This document shows, one piece after another, positions 11,703 to 24,300 of a DNA stretch of 64,000 bases (positions are counted from its first letter, which is position 1; every line of letters begins with the position of its first letter). The DNA is from Rhytidiadelphus loreus (lineage: Eukaryota > Streptophyta > Bryopsida > Hypnales > Hylocomiaceae). The notes under the pieces were generated by a model. The model searched no databases, was not told the origin of the DNA, and saw nothing but the letters and a program-made list of their open reading frames with translations. Position numbers and translations under genes: made by a program. Location: positions 9,300,001-9,364,000 of the forward strand of contig OX344764.1 in assembly GCA_947034895.1 (NCBI GenBank), written 5' to 3'.

Positions 11703-12415
11703 TTAACCCTTAAAGGACCGTCACTATGTTTTCACCAAAAACTCTCTAAAACTGTCATTTCTAGTACAACTACCAAAATTTTGATAAAAAAAACTTTTTT
11801 TGACATATCTAACCGTAGGATGTTGTATTATATAGTATCAAAAACTTGTGGTAAAAATTTCAGACATTTCCACCAGGTGGATTGCAAGATATAAGCATTC
11901 AAAATTTCAAATTAACTAAAATCATTTTTTTGACCCTGCGAAAAGCAAGGCAGCTGCACTTCACAAGCTCACATTTCTATGAAAAAATGACCTAAATGGT
12001 GGTGCTTCTTTGGATTTGTTTTCCTAGACAAGTTGGCCACATGCTTGAAAAATTTCAGATCATTTGGAATAGTACAACATATAGGAAAAAAATAGTAAGT
12101 AGGTAGTACTAGAGAATGATTAAAAATACTAAATTATTTACAATTTAAATATGGAATTGAAAATTTACAATTCCAATGGTCGAAATGTTGTAATAATGTA
12201 TGAACATCCTATAATTTTATTTTTGTCCAAAAATATTGAAAATTGGATAAGATAAAGGATGTCAAAGTTTATTTTAGAGTAGGAAATCCAAAACTGCCCG
12301 CAAACAGAAAATCCTCATAATCCTCATAATTTTTTACTCATTGATCAAAACTGAATGATTCTAAGCTTTTTGCCTTTTTTTGTATATCAAACTCTAAAAA
12401 ATCAATTTCAAATCT
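11703..12415. mobile_element. TTAA-bounded element, truncated copy
   Basis: It starts TTAA + CCCTTAAAGGACCG and tracks the reverse complement of the copy at 38835-39742 ('CTAGTACAA', 'CACCACGTGGATTGCAAGATAT'-like, 'CTCATTGATCAAAAC') until about 12415. There the similarity stops short of any GGGGTTAA end. It sits 90 bp inside the left end of the giant hAT. Confidence 0.55.
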
Positions 12416-12654
12416 AATTAGTTGTTTGCTACTTTGTTTACTACACATTCACAAATTCACAGAAGTCATACAACTGTCTTGATGGAAGAAAGACCAAATT
12501 GCATATTACAAGATTTTCACCATATGTCCGTATCTTTATGTATGAAATGTGTAGCAACCATGAAATACACATGCTTGATGCTCTTCTAACCAAAAATGTG
12601 TGGTCTGCCTATAAAACTATCACATACTAGAGCTCAAAAAGTAAAAACAATATA

Positions 12655-14235
12655 TTATGTACGATAACAACAGTCGGGCATAGTCCAACAGTGAGGTGCC
12701 TTCCTCAAAGTGTCTAGAACATCAGACACAGATGCCCTCTCGCCTACATCTATTTTCTGGAGGCTCAGTAGTTGAATCCTCAAATGCTGATACTGCTCTG
12801 GGTTTTTGGTCGTAAAATACTTTGGATCCCACTCTTCTTTCCAAATTTGATATGCTATCCATCCAGTTGCATATGCATCAGCAGCCATGGAGTAGAAGTG
12901 TTTTTTCTACATGACTTCAAGTGAGGTCTCTGATCCCTTCTCTCCATACATGTAGAACAACTCAGGGGCTGCATGTTTTCGTTGTTTTTTCTCCCGTTGG
13001 AGCTCCTCCATGGTTCGATAACCATACCTTGATGGCTCCTTCTCTACAACTCGACCAGAAAGCCCCCAATCGCAAATCCCAATGTACACTGTGTTTTCTT
13101 TCCATTCATCAAAATGGAGCAAAACGTTGGATGGAGTAATGTCATTGTGTAAATATTTTGCTTCATGACATTTTCCCACTATGACAAGCAATGATAAAGC
13201 CAAATTCACGCGGTTTCGGCGATAAGTTGCAACCCAACCGAGTTCTTCCTGCGTCAACCCTGCATCATGTTGTCTCGTGATGTCATCCACATCCAACGAT
13301 TCACTCACTTTTGAGTTGTACTTGGCCAAGAAAGAAATCAAAGACCCTCCATTCCACCATAGCGTATAGCCTTCCATTGTTTTTGGATGGATGTACGCAA
13401 GTCTTACGATACCAGGATGTATCACTGGACACCCCCCCACCTCGCTTACAATAGCTTGGCGCTTCTCCTTCTCATTCGAGGTCTTCAAAGTCTTCCCGGC
13501 GAAGCAAATCCAACTGGGAATGCTTTGTAGTCTCGTGAGCACCACCTTCCTCACAGTCCCATATGATCCAGTCATAGTTTGATTCGGCATGGGATTCACT
13601 TTCACGCAACTTTCCAACCACTTGAATGTTCCGCTCACACAATGAGCTCGTATTTGGTCTTCAAGCGTCGCTTTCCATGGTGCTTGTTTCTTTCTACGCG
13701 AGGAAGAAAATTGTTGGGAGAACTTCTGAATTTGGTACAATCTTGAACCAAATTCCTTGTCATGCGTGTCCCAATCACTACCATCATCTTTCTTCTTTGT
13801 GTGATAACACCAATTCGCCACAATATTGGTGGTCAGCTGCGACACTTGTTTATCCAACCACTCAGAGTGCAACCAGTAATCTTGATAGTTGTTGAATCGT
13901 TCGGATGCTCTAAATTTGGTCTCCAACTCTCGCCGCACTTCAGCATTCAACTTGTGGTACCCTTCTTCGTTGAAATTCACGTATTCTCTGCACATCATTC
14001 CCACACTTCGTTGCGTGTAAAAATTGACCGCTATTGCTCTAGCCTCGAGCACATATTCGTGAGGGGGCATGTCAGGATTGGATTGGTTTTTACGCTTCGA
14101 CCTGTTGGATGATGAGGGATTGGATGACCCTGAAGTCCCTGACACGTTCGTGGCTGGAGGCACCACCTCAAAAATTTCATCCAAGTCTTCAAACACCGAG
14201 CGGTGACCCGATGACCCACTCCCATGTCCTGCCAT
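12655..14235 (-). pseudogene. Transposon-borne protein kinase, interrupted by one in-frame TAG
   Basis: From ATG 14235 the frame is open for 442 codons, meets TAG at 12909-12907, then continues in the same frame to TAA at 12655 (about 526 residues). The kinase domain is clear: glycine loop GSYGTV (223-228), lysine in FAGK (248), catalytic loop HND..PSN (363-370), DWG metal site (389-391) and APE (423-425). After the stop comes ADAYATGW, matching the subdomain IX helix. Catalytic Lys, Asp, Asn and Asp are all present, so the ancestor was probably active; DWG instead of DFG is unusual. The first 220 residues (Ser-rich, then helical) match no family I recognise. The TAG removes the C-lobe helices, so the protein is inactive unless read through. 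A TATA box lies about 175 bp upstream in an intergenic region shared with the RING gene. Confidence 0.75.
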
Positions 14236-14407
14236 TGTACAATATTTCGGAACCACCAAAGTTTCGGAGAAAATTAAAAAAAACGGGTGCTATATGTGGG
14301 CCAAGCCCAATCACCCATCAAACTCACTTCCAAAGGTCGCTTGCGCAAACAAAGGTGTGAGGCGTAGGGCGTGGACTTGGCAAAGGAGAAATGAGGGATC
14401 CTTTGGG

Positions 14408-14605
14408 ATTTATAGTCCCCGCCCCTCCCACGTCCGCGCCCTGGCCCGACACGTCCCCGCCCTGGCCCGAGCCGTCCCCGCCCCGCCCGAGACGTCCCCG
14501 CCCTGGTTCGGAAACGTCCCCGCCCTGGCCCCAGACGTTCCCGCCTTGACAGACAAATTTGAGGACTATAAAAGTCCGTCCCCGCCCCATTAGTCCCCGC
14601 CCTGT
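14408..14605. promoter_or_regulatory. Candidate bidirectional promoter with GC-rich GTCCCCGCCC array between kinase and RING genes
   Basis: About ten copies of a (G)ACGTCCCCGCCCTGGCC-like motif lie between two outward-facing TATA boxes. TATAAAT on the minus strand (14414-14408) serves the kinase gene; TATAAAAG on the plus strand (14567-14574) serves the RING gene. GC content is far above the surroundings. The same motif family recurs at 19780-19900, 20955-21090 and 25620-25680 in the same element. Confidence 0.6.
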
Positions 14606-14695
14606 GTATTCCAAATCCTCCACCTCTTCATTGAGCTGGTCGTTGGCATTGTGCAGGGCCTTACAGTATACAGGTTTTTGCCAAAAAAATTCACG

Positions 14696-17061
14696 ATGGC
14701 GACACCACCAAGAACCAACAAAGCTGAACGAGACAGGACTCGACTAAGGTCGGGTAACAAACATCAGAAGAGGTTACATGTACTTTGAAACCCCGAAAAA
14801 CTTGCATTTAGGGGCTGGAATGACATGCGAGAACCGTGGAGTTTTGAAACTTGCATCACTTACATAGAATGGTGCCACATTGACAAGGCCTTCCCTGAGG
14901 AGCGACATAACTACCACCGCCGATTTCATAAAGCAAATTTGAAACACTACATCGATGAGGCCTTTAAACAAAGATGCATCGAAGTATACCAAGTGTTATA
15001 CAAAAAAACCACTGTGAAAAGGAATGACATTCACCTTTTCATTGCACGAGGTGTACATATGGAGGTGAGATTGAACAAGCGGGTGGATTGGTCCACTTTG
15101 AAGGGCACGCCAACCACAGCAGATGGTATCAAGATACCAACACCAGCAAATGGAATGATTCCAAGGGGGGTTATGAGATATCCCGAAGGAGGGCTGGGCA
15201 GGGTCAACACACGTATTGAGCCGCCTAATACATATGAGACGGCGGATTCTACTACTGACGATGACTCTGATGGATCTCATGTTGTGGTGGAATTAACCCC
15301 CAGAGGACAACAACGTGCACAAAGGAGAAGGGTGCAAGATGCACCTCGTGAACAACTTCCAGAACCAAATATTCGTGTAGAGGTCCAGGGCCCCGTTGAA
15401 CCAGTACTTGGAGTTGCTCAAGCGCAATTCCAAGCACCTGATGAACCAACTCTTGGAGTTGTTGATGTCATGGCTGCTGCAGACACCATACAAAGCTTGA
15501 GGGTGCAGTTACAAGACCGAGGTGATGAACTACATTCTCTATTTGAAGATGTGGACAAGTTACGAGAAGAAATCACGCTCAAAGACAGAGTAATTGCTCA
15601 ACAAGCACGTGACATAGAGGAGCTTCGGCAAGCTCTACAAGCAGCACAAATGATGCACAAAGGTCAAGATCCACGAGGACATGCACACGGACCTCCTCGG
15701 GATTCTCAAATTCCGTTTCAAAATGCTCCAGGTGATGCTGCCATGTCTACACAAGAAGATTCATTGGCCTTTCCCGAAGTAATTGCCACCGGCAACGTAC
15801 CAATGCAGACTGAAGTTCGGGGCATGGTTATGGACAACAACCTTGAGCTCAACAACTTGCAAGGCGAAAATCAAACATTACAAAATCATTTGCATGCCTT
15901 GGTGGAGCAGTATTACCAGTGGAAGTCGGCGTGCGTGTTCACCGTTGACAAGACACGACAACTGGTAGTAGAGTTCAAAAATTTGGACCACTACTACAGT
16001 GAGCACAATCAAGAAAGGGTGTTTGGCTTGACTTCATGGGCCCTTGTGGATGATCTTTTCAGTCCCAACATGGCAATCATTGAGCTTGATGGTGGAAAAA
16101 CAATCATTGATTGGTCCAAACACAATTGGGATTTCAAAACCAACTTGCGTCGAAAGTCGACTACAAAGGCAACCCGTTGTTGGAGTGGCCAAATCCTTCA
16201 AGTTTTGTGCACGACGGGACCACATGTCCCATTTGTATGAATCCATTTGGCCCTGAAGGTGGAATGCAGTTGGGCACGTGCAACCATGTATACCACCCAT
16301 TTTGCCTCATCAGTTTCATGATTGTTCGTCGTCGGTGCGCAATGTGCAAGGCTCCCTTCCATGAGCGCTTGTACGAGTTGTTTGGCTTGGTCCCATACAT
16401 GCCACCACATTGGGAATACAATGCCACGAATGCCCCAGATCACCGTAGAATGTGGGGAACAGACTTGGTGTGGAGTTGGAAATTACAAATGACATCGTTG
16501 GACAAGACACAAGTCGCTGTTGAATGTGGTTGGGAGACTGACCCCGATCAAATTGTCCAAGTCTGCCACCATTTGATTCCGATGAAAGACAAGCATAGCC
16601 AAGGACATCGGAATTTTTTCTTTCAATGCTTCAATGGACATTGGGACGAGGTTGAACTCAAGTTTCAATTTGGACCTCACCCTCGGCGATGGTTATGGGG
16701 CGTTGATGGAGTTCGAGTCACCGATGACATTGGAATTCGTATTGGGGAGGACCCTGACATGCCCGACCCCGCGGAGCTTACTCAATTATCGAAATCTGAG
16801 TGGAGGGAAACTTTCAGAAACGAAGGGCTGGATTTTTTGCTTGAACAACATAGCCCGGATACACGCCGAGCTCTGGAGAGTCTCAAGCAATCACAAATCA
16901 TGAGGGCCATTCTAGAAGAAGACGGACCAGCAAGGAGAACTTGGTCTGCAGTTCGTAGAATTCAACTAGGCTCCAACGAAGATTTTCTAATGCAAAGCGG
17001 CGCACACGACGACGAGGTTGGACCTAGTGGCACTGCAAACAGTCCAATGAACATCAACTGA
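14696..17061 (+). pseudogene. Transposon-borne coiled-coil / RING-finger protein, with one stop and one frameshift
   Basis: The likely start is ATG 14696 (MATPPRTNKAERD..). The frame meets TGA at 14786-14788, stays open to 16240, and a one-base frame change near 16125-16165 joins it to a second frame that ends at TGA 17061. A TATA box lies 120 bp upstream. Order of parts: basic N-terminus; a conserved-looking segment (from 14825); a Pro/Glu-rich linker; a heptad coiled coil at about 15480-15650 (IQSLRVQLQDRGDELHSLFE..); and a RING-H2-like finger at 16225-16347 with CPIC, CNHVYHPFC and CAMC. A C-terminal domain of about 230 residues follows (ECGWETDPDQ, FGPHPRRWLWG) that I do not recognise. 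RING fingers of this spacing usually make ubiquitin ligases; ligase activity here is inference. An intron instead of a frameshift is possible, but I see no convincing GT..AG pair. Confidence 0.65.
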
Positions 17062-17740
17062 GTGCATTTTTTAGTGTGCTAAACTAGTAATTACTAATTA
17101 ACAAAGCATGTTTTGCATATACAGTTATAGACTTTGGCACTTATCATTACCGAGGCTTATAGAATTGCTACTTTGGTAGTTCGGTACTACAAACAGTATT
17201 AGACAAAGACTTGTGGATATGCATATTTTATCGTGGAAAAAGTATTGTATACTTTTCAATTTTTGTACTACATGATGCATATGAAATACATATATTCAAT
17301 TGTTGAATTCCTTTGCATGATATGGCATGTGTGATATGTGGATATAATAATGTACTCATGGCCTAAGAATAAGTGCATTTCGGATTTTGAGTGTATGAAG
17401 GTATATATTCATGTAAATATATATGTATTAATATTATTGTATGTGTATAAAAAGATATTAACAATTTAACATTAATGTATATTTTGTTACAAATATATTA
17501 ATGTTAATGTATGAAGGGATACATTAACCTTTGAATGACTTGATCCATCCAAAAATGGTAAAATTTCTTATTTTAGCTTGAATAACAATCAGGTATTTTT
17601 ATTGCTTAAAACTTTGAATTCTATATCATTTACAGAAATTGCAATTTTGTTCGCGAATGTTTCTAATTGTAATCATTTCTAACTTTCTATTGCAGAAAAT
17701 CAGCATATAATCATATATGAGGAAAAAGAGGAAAACAATT
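17062..17740. other. 3' flank of the RING gene inside the giant hAT
   Basis: AT-rich sequence without ORFs, with several TATATGTA/AATGTATATT tracts around 17400-17520. It probably contains the 3' untranslated region of the RING gene. Confidence 0.35.
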
Positions 17741-18514
17741 CAATCACCCCCCTAATGACATTTTTTCTGTCTAAAAACAATAAAAACTGCCATTTCTACT
17801 ACATTGTCCAAGATTAAAAAAAATTCTATTTTTGAAACTGAACCATAGGATCTTGAAATTTACTTGCTTGAAATTATGTGGTTAAAATTTCATGAAGTTA
17901 GACCGTACAGATTGAAAGATATGACTATATGAGCATTCAAAGTTTAAAAAACAAGTTTTCTTCAACACTAAACTGCAATTTTAGATGACTTTTATTGCTA
18001 TTTGTAGAAAAAATGTATACTATGGAATTTGAATTAAAAATTTATTGTGTTGAAGAATTGAGTTGGGAGTCTATGAAAAAAAATTCAAAAAATAACAACT
18101 TCATTTTCATTCTTCAAGAAATTGTCAAGTAGAAGTGTAGAACTATAGAAGCACGTTCAAAATTGAAAGAAAAACTAAACAATTAATAGCTCTTAGATGG
18201 GATTGAAATACAATAATCCCAATGGTGAGATTGTTCTAGCAAACAAACATAACCTTTTAAAAAACCAAAAATCTGAAAATTGCATTCTAAAGATTCAATT
18301 TCTTTTGCTGCCCACCGAATTCAATTCTACGCATCTTGTGGTATAACTTCGGCTTCCAGGCACCGATTGAAATAAAAATTATATTCCCACAAAGTTTATT
18401 ACATTTTCTATCTTCAAAAAAAGTTTTGCAAAATTAGGATAAAATTTCAGCCCATAGAAACCTGCCCGAATTCTAAAGTGTCCCCTAAGGGGACAATGGG
18501 ACTTTAGGGGTTAA
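17741..18514. mobile_element. TTAA-bounded element, 5' end degraded, nested in the giant hAT
   Basis: The right end is GGACTTTAGGGG + TTAA (18511-18514), preceded by a CCCCTAAGGGGACA palindrome. The left end is degenerate (TCACCCCCCTAATGACA). The interior matches other family copies ('CTGCCATTTCTACTAC', 'GACCGTACAGATTGAAAGATAT'). Confidence 0.55.
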
Positions 18515-19550
18515 TTTGAAATTTTGGGGGGAGGTGCAAGTAGTAATGGAGGTGAACCAAAAAAAAATCCAGTTGCTTATTTTATTTTTCACACAAAAGA
18601 AAGCCACATCAAAGTATCAAATAAGTGAAACAACTTGAAGTCGAATTCCATCTTGACGTCCTGAACTTGAAGTTGAAACCAAATGAATCCTTTTACGTAA
18701 TTGATATACAAAATTTATATACATTTTGCTAGTCCTCCGATAATTTTTCTTCTTATTTTTTGTTTTTACAATAATTTAGGAATAAAAGTAAAATTATTCT
18801 GATTTCTTAAAGGTAAAGGTGGAAATAAAATTATATGAATTACAAAATATATATTAGAGTAATCCATAATTTGTGTTGTAAGCCTGTAAAGTGTAAAGTT
18901 TAAATTAAGAATGTAGGGTGGAATTGTTTTGGGAAAGTTGTATTGTTGTAAAAATGTTGAAGCATGTAGTCATGTACTCATTTAGCCAACTTGCCATGAA
19001 GAATGAATTCATAGAATAACCACCATTTTCTGCCTCCACCATTCATCATCCGAAATTCTTATAAGCTAAAATTTGAACAGTCAATATTTGTTATAATTAA
19101 TTACACACATCCTACTATCCTAAATATAGTAGGATATTTTTTAGTATGCTTCTATAAAAAAATTCAAATACATTCCATACTTGCTCAAATTTTCTGAAAT
19201 TGTTATCATTGAATACCCCAAATTTCCATACTTGCTCAAATTCTCTTAAATTTCGTTGAAACATTTCTAAAACCTTTCTTTTTGGAATTCCAAACCCTTT
19301 TAGCTTCTATTTTGGAGAACTATAACATTCATCCTTTAAGTCTTCAACTTGAATTTTCAAAAACGAGTACCTTGTTTACCGTTACAAATCCTAAAACTTC
19401 TAGCATCTTATTATATTTGTTTTCTTGAAAGTGTGCAAGTTAGTTTTAATTCTCTAGAAATCCCATTTTTGGGGTGTGGGGACTATTTCTCAAGTCCTTG
19501 GAGAAGCGAAGAAGACCAAGGGCGATACATGAAATGAGACACATCTTTCC
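18515..19550. other. Non-coding AT-rich interior of the giant hAT
   Basis: No supported gene. The phrase CATACTTGCTCAAATT is repeated (near 19179 and 19228). Confidence 0.35.
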
Positions 19551-20935
19551 ATGAATTCTCTTTCAACTCAAAAAGTAGTTGGACTTCTTAATACAGCCAT
19601 TGACTTCAAGAAATTCCCCGAGCTCAAATTAATGGTTGACTGCATTAATTGGTTTTCCTCTTTCCCTCTCTCCATGGGAAGGAAGAATCCCATGCTAATT
19701 TCAAATCTCAAGGTCAATTCCATTCCCCCCCGTCGTTGGTGCAGAGAGTTCTTGCATCCGAGGGTTAGGGCATGAACGTGTGGACGTCAAGGTGTGGACA
19801 TCCCATCAGGGCGGGGACGTGACGTCAGGACGGGGACGTGAAGTTAGGGCGGGGACGCTAGGGCGCAGACGTCCCGACAGGGCGCGGACGTCTGGGCACG
19901 GATTCCAATTCCAATTCCAATTTTGAACCCAGTCTTGAACTCCCTCCTTGAACTCCCTCCAAGCCAATTTTGAACTCCCTCCAAGGGTTTGCTATCCCCA
20001 TACCCAAAATAATGAGATGAACCGTTGCCCTTGAATTAAAAAATCACTTAACTAGTATTTCATTTCAATACCCACCCCTCCTAAGTCCTAGACTTACTTT
20101 AGAGTTTAGAGCTCTAGGATCCCATTACACAAATTAGAGGGTGGAGTCTAATGATTGAATATTTGAAATCATAAACAATTTTGCTTCATTTCATTCCCAA
20201 AGATCCAAACCGCTTTGCTATCCCCATACCCAAAATAATGAAATGAACCGGTGCCCTTGAATTAAAAAATCACTTAACTAGTATTTCATTTCAAAACCCA
20301 CCCCTCCTATTTTACCCATTACAAGAAATTTTGGTTAAAGTCTTTAAGCCCTAAATCCTTGTACCCTTTTTTCACGGAAAAAACCCTTTCAAGCATATTC
20401 TAAAGCATTATGATTTGTATTTGATTTAAATCCAAAACCTTGTAGCTTTGTATTTAAAAAATGAAGACTTAAACCAAAAGCTTGAGAAGTATACGTTGGT
20501 AATAGTTTGATTTGTAAACTTCAAATCCAAAATCACAAACACCTTTTCTTAATAAGAATGAAATATAAACTTTGAACTTGAATTTAAACAATTATGTACC
20601 TTGACTTTCATTAGGACTCGAAATCCTTTGGGATTTTAGTTACACAAATTTAGTCTTTCTTGTTTGGAAGTTCAATTTCATTTTCTATTTTTATTTTGGG
20701 TTCCAACTTTACATGGGTCCTACTTCTCAAGTGCTTGATGAAGGCAAGAACTTAAAGTTTGGCCTCAAGAAGGGAGTGACATGCTTTAATACGTTGTCAT
20801 TGAACTCAAAAAGTAGTTGGACCTCTTAATGCAACCATTGACTTGAAGATATTTCCCGTGCTCAAATTAAGAGCTAACTACATTAGTTGATTCTCCTCTC
20901 TCTATGGGAAGGAAGAATCCCACAACTGAATACAT
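19551..20935. repeat. Duplicated upstream region of the transposase gene inside the giant hAT
   Basis: A block of about 135 bp at 19565-19700 (CTCAAAAAGTAGTTGGAC .. GGGAAGGAAGAATCCCA) recurs at 20805-20930. Each copy is followed by a GC-rich motif array (19780-19900 and 20955-21090). Between them a second block of about 100 bp (GCTATCCCCATACCCAAAAT ..) is repeated at 19988-20080 and 20217-20310. The promoter-proximal region therefore appears to have been copied in tandem. Confidence 0.6.
19780..19900. promoter_or_regulatory. GC-rich motif array (GGGCGGGGACGT type), upstream copy
   Basis: Six or more copies of GGGCG(G/C)GGACGT-like units in the orientation opposite to the 14408-14605 array. 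No TATA box directly follows it, unlike the arrays at the three genes. Probably the older half of the duplicated upstream region. Confidence 0.5.
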
Positions 20936-20954
20936 ACCTAAGTCTATGATAGGA

Positions 20955-21105
20955 CCTCCGCGCCCTGCCGTCCAGGAACGCGTCGCACCAGGGCGTGGAC
21001 GCATCGCTCGGGGCGTGGACGCGTCAGAATTGTGTGACGTCCACGCCCCTGACGTCCCTGCCCCTGCAAAAGAGGTCCGCGCCTCTGCACTCCCAGGCTA
21101 TAAAG
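20955..21105 (+). promoter_or_regulatory. Candidate transposase promoter: GC-rich array plus TATA box
   Basis: GGGCGTGGACGC and GACGTCCCTGCCCCTG units in both orientations run to about 21090 and are followed by TATAAAG at 21099-21105, 250 bp before the transposase ATG. The layout (array, then TATA) matches that of the kinase/RING promoter. Confidence 0.55.
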
Positions 21106-21354
21106 CCAAGCTTGTCGGATTGACTTCTTTACATTAATCATCTTGGCCTCATCATCTTGGACTTCAATTCACTTTGAGCTCCTTGGGAGTCTACTTGGGT
21201 GACAAATGGCCCTAGTTAGCTGTTGAGGTGATGTAAAAGTCAATTCAAGCAGTTGATTGGCGCTAACTACTATTTTGTCCTTTTCATTTGGTGTAATAGC
21301 CTCTTCTACAGTTCTACCTCCTCCAAGAAAACGTTTGCATTGGTCGTGAACGCA

Positions 21355-24300
21355 ATGGGAAGTCAACGAAAGCAAACAAAAGAATGGGAACCGTGGTATA
21401 ATTTCTCTGAGAACGGGGGTAAAGTGAGTTGTGTATTTTGCAATGCAACATTCAGCTATAAACGCGAGCACGCTTTTGCTCACTTTGGATATGGCGCGAA
21501 GTCCGAGAGGTCAATTTGTCGTAATGCAACGCGAGCCGTGCGCCACCGATTTGCAAATTGTACAAACTTTGTTCCTCAACGGTTGAGCCCCGAGGACATG
21601 TATGAAGGAGAATCAATTCCCACTAGTCCATCAAGAGCAACTCCAGTTGCAAGTTCAAGCCAATCCTTTCAAAACGAAGTGACTGGAGGGGGTTCAGGTG
21701 ACGCCCAAGCTAAAGGGGTTACTCTCCCTGAAGGGAATGATGCAATATAGAGGTCCCAAAGTCTCGCTGCATCAAATTCCACAAGATTTGGGTCATTACT
21801 TCAGCAACGTATGAAGGATGCTTTTAATGTTGCGAAGAGGAAGGAGTTGGATGACAAGTGGGCATCATTTTTTTACGAGGCGAACGTGCCATTTAATGAA
21901 GCAAGAAATCCAGCCTTTATTGAGGCAGTGAGGGCAACCTCAATGGCAAGGTTTGAATACAGTCCACCTTCTTACCATCAGTTCAGGACAAAATTGATTG
22001 AACCGAAGAGGTTGCAGATCGAGAAGCAAATTGAAACCAAAGTTGGTTTTGCAGTGAAACATTATGGGGTGACAATATGCACTGATGGCTGGGATGACGT
22101 GAACCGGAGGCCTCTAATGAATGTAATGATGTCGTGCCCTACCGGTGAGGTATTTTTGGGGGCCATTGACACCACCGGGCAAAACAAGTCCATGCGCTAC
22201 ATAGCGGACCAAATGAAGGTATTCATTGAGGAAGTGCGTTCAAAGTACGTGACACAGGTTTGTACGGATAATGCAGCGAATATGCTTGGAGCATTGGATG
22301 ATATTGTTCGCACGTATCCACACATTTTCAAGCAGGGGTGCATGGCACATGCTTTGGATCTCATGTTGGAAGATTGGGCCAAAATACCAGAATTCAAAGA
22401 TTTAATTTAGAGGGCAAGAAGATTGTGCCAGTATATTCGGAACCATCACACGACCATGTCGGTATTCCGGGAGTTGAGTCCAACCCTTCAGTTAGTAGTG
22501 CCCAGCGAAACCCGCTTTGCTTGTAATTTTCTCATGTTGCACCGATTGGAGAAACTTCGCGGAGTATTGCTGCGGTTAAAAGACCATGCGCGCGTTCAAA
22601 ATTACTTTGATGGTCTGCGAGACAGACAAAATGCGAAGCAAGCAGCTACAGCTTCACGTAATGTGGTGTCAACTATCCAAGACGTGGGCTTCTGGCAACG
22701 ATGTGCAAATTACGTGCACATGACTGAAGACGTGTTGAAGGCATTGCGCATATTTGATGGCCGAGAACTAGCTATGGGTCGGGCGTGGCTCGTAATGCAC
22801 AATTTGAGAGCCCATGTGTTTTCTTGAAGAGGGCCCCCCTTCAACCTACGAGATGACATAGCCACCACCATGGAGGAGTCTTTCACATCCAGGTGGGACA
22901 TGGTGTTCACGGATGTTCACTATGCTGGGGCCCTTCTAAATCCGTATCTCTTGGATAACGTGGCACTTAGGGCTGATGGAGTTGCCCTTCGTGCATTGTA
23001 TTGAGTCATCCGCAAAATGGAAAATGTAGTAGGTGTGGAGTTTAACAACGTGTTGGCGGAATTAACAGAATTTGAGGAGGGCACAGGGCCATACAGTGCA
23101 GCAGAGACACCTGACATCCGAGCGACACAGATGCTTCCTCACCAATAGTGGCATAGGGTTGGAGATTGAGTACTATCTAAGATTGCCGTTCGTATCTTGT
23201 CATTGACGTGTTCAGCATGTTCATGTGAAAGGAATTGGAGTATGTATTCATTCGTCCACAACAAGGTCCCGAATCGGTTAGCCCCCGAGAAGGCTGAGTC
23301 ACTGGTATATATTTATACCAATAGCCGTGTACTTCAGCAAAGACCAGGGGCCGATCTTGTTCGTTGGTATGATGCTAATATCCTCTCGGAGGACTCTGAT
23401 CCAGATGCCCTTGGCCCTGTTCCAGTGGCTGAACGCAATCGTGAATTTGACGCGATGGTAGCTGAGGAAGAGGAAGAGGCTGATGTGGAAGCTAACCGAG
23501 CACCCCGAGAATACCGACCAAATCTAGAGTTGTGGAGGGCGGGGGCTGATCACCTTGCAGAAGCTAGAAATTACTACGGAGATGGTCATGAAGTGGAAGA
23601 GGAAGTCCTCCCTAGTCGTTGGGGCCCTTGGGGAGCTGATCCTCGCCGAAGTCCTACACCCATTGGCGATGAAAATATAGTTGTTTCTGAAGTGCAACCT
23701 TTGTCATTGTCTTCTGAGAGTGATCACCCGGCCGCAGTGGACGTCAATGATGATAATGTTATCTCGAACAATGACGACAACCTCCCTTTGGAAAACGAAG
23801 GGGAAAATGGAAATGGCAGTGAGAATCTGAGGAACAATGCAACTCAGAATACTGAAGGATCTGTTTGCGATCGTGATGGCATTAGGGGGCCCAGAGGAGT
23901 GGAGGGCCGCGATAGCAACAGAGTTGTTGGAGGACGCCATGGCCAGAACATTGGAAATACAAGGATGGCACGACCGATCACAAGACATGTTGTGGAGGTT
24001 AATGTAGTGGGAAGAACGCGTTTTGACCTTGAACATTTAGATCACAATGATGTTTTTGCGTTTACTGACCCGCTTGAAGACGAAGCCCATATACCACCAC
24101 CAGTTGCAGTGCATACTATTATTTCTAACCCTTCATCTTCCGCAACTTCGAGTGCTCCTTGTCGACCTTCCGAAGAAGTGCTAGGCTCAGTGGAAAATGT
24201 TGCAATGATGCCTCAAAGCATTTCAAATGTTACAACGGGTGGTAGACACCGTACCGCCCTTCAACCCGCAATTCACCACACTATGGGTGAATATCAACAA

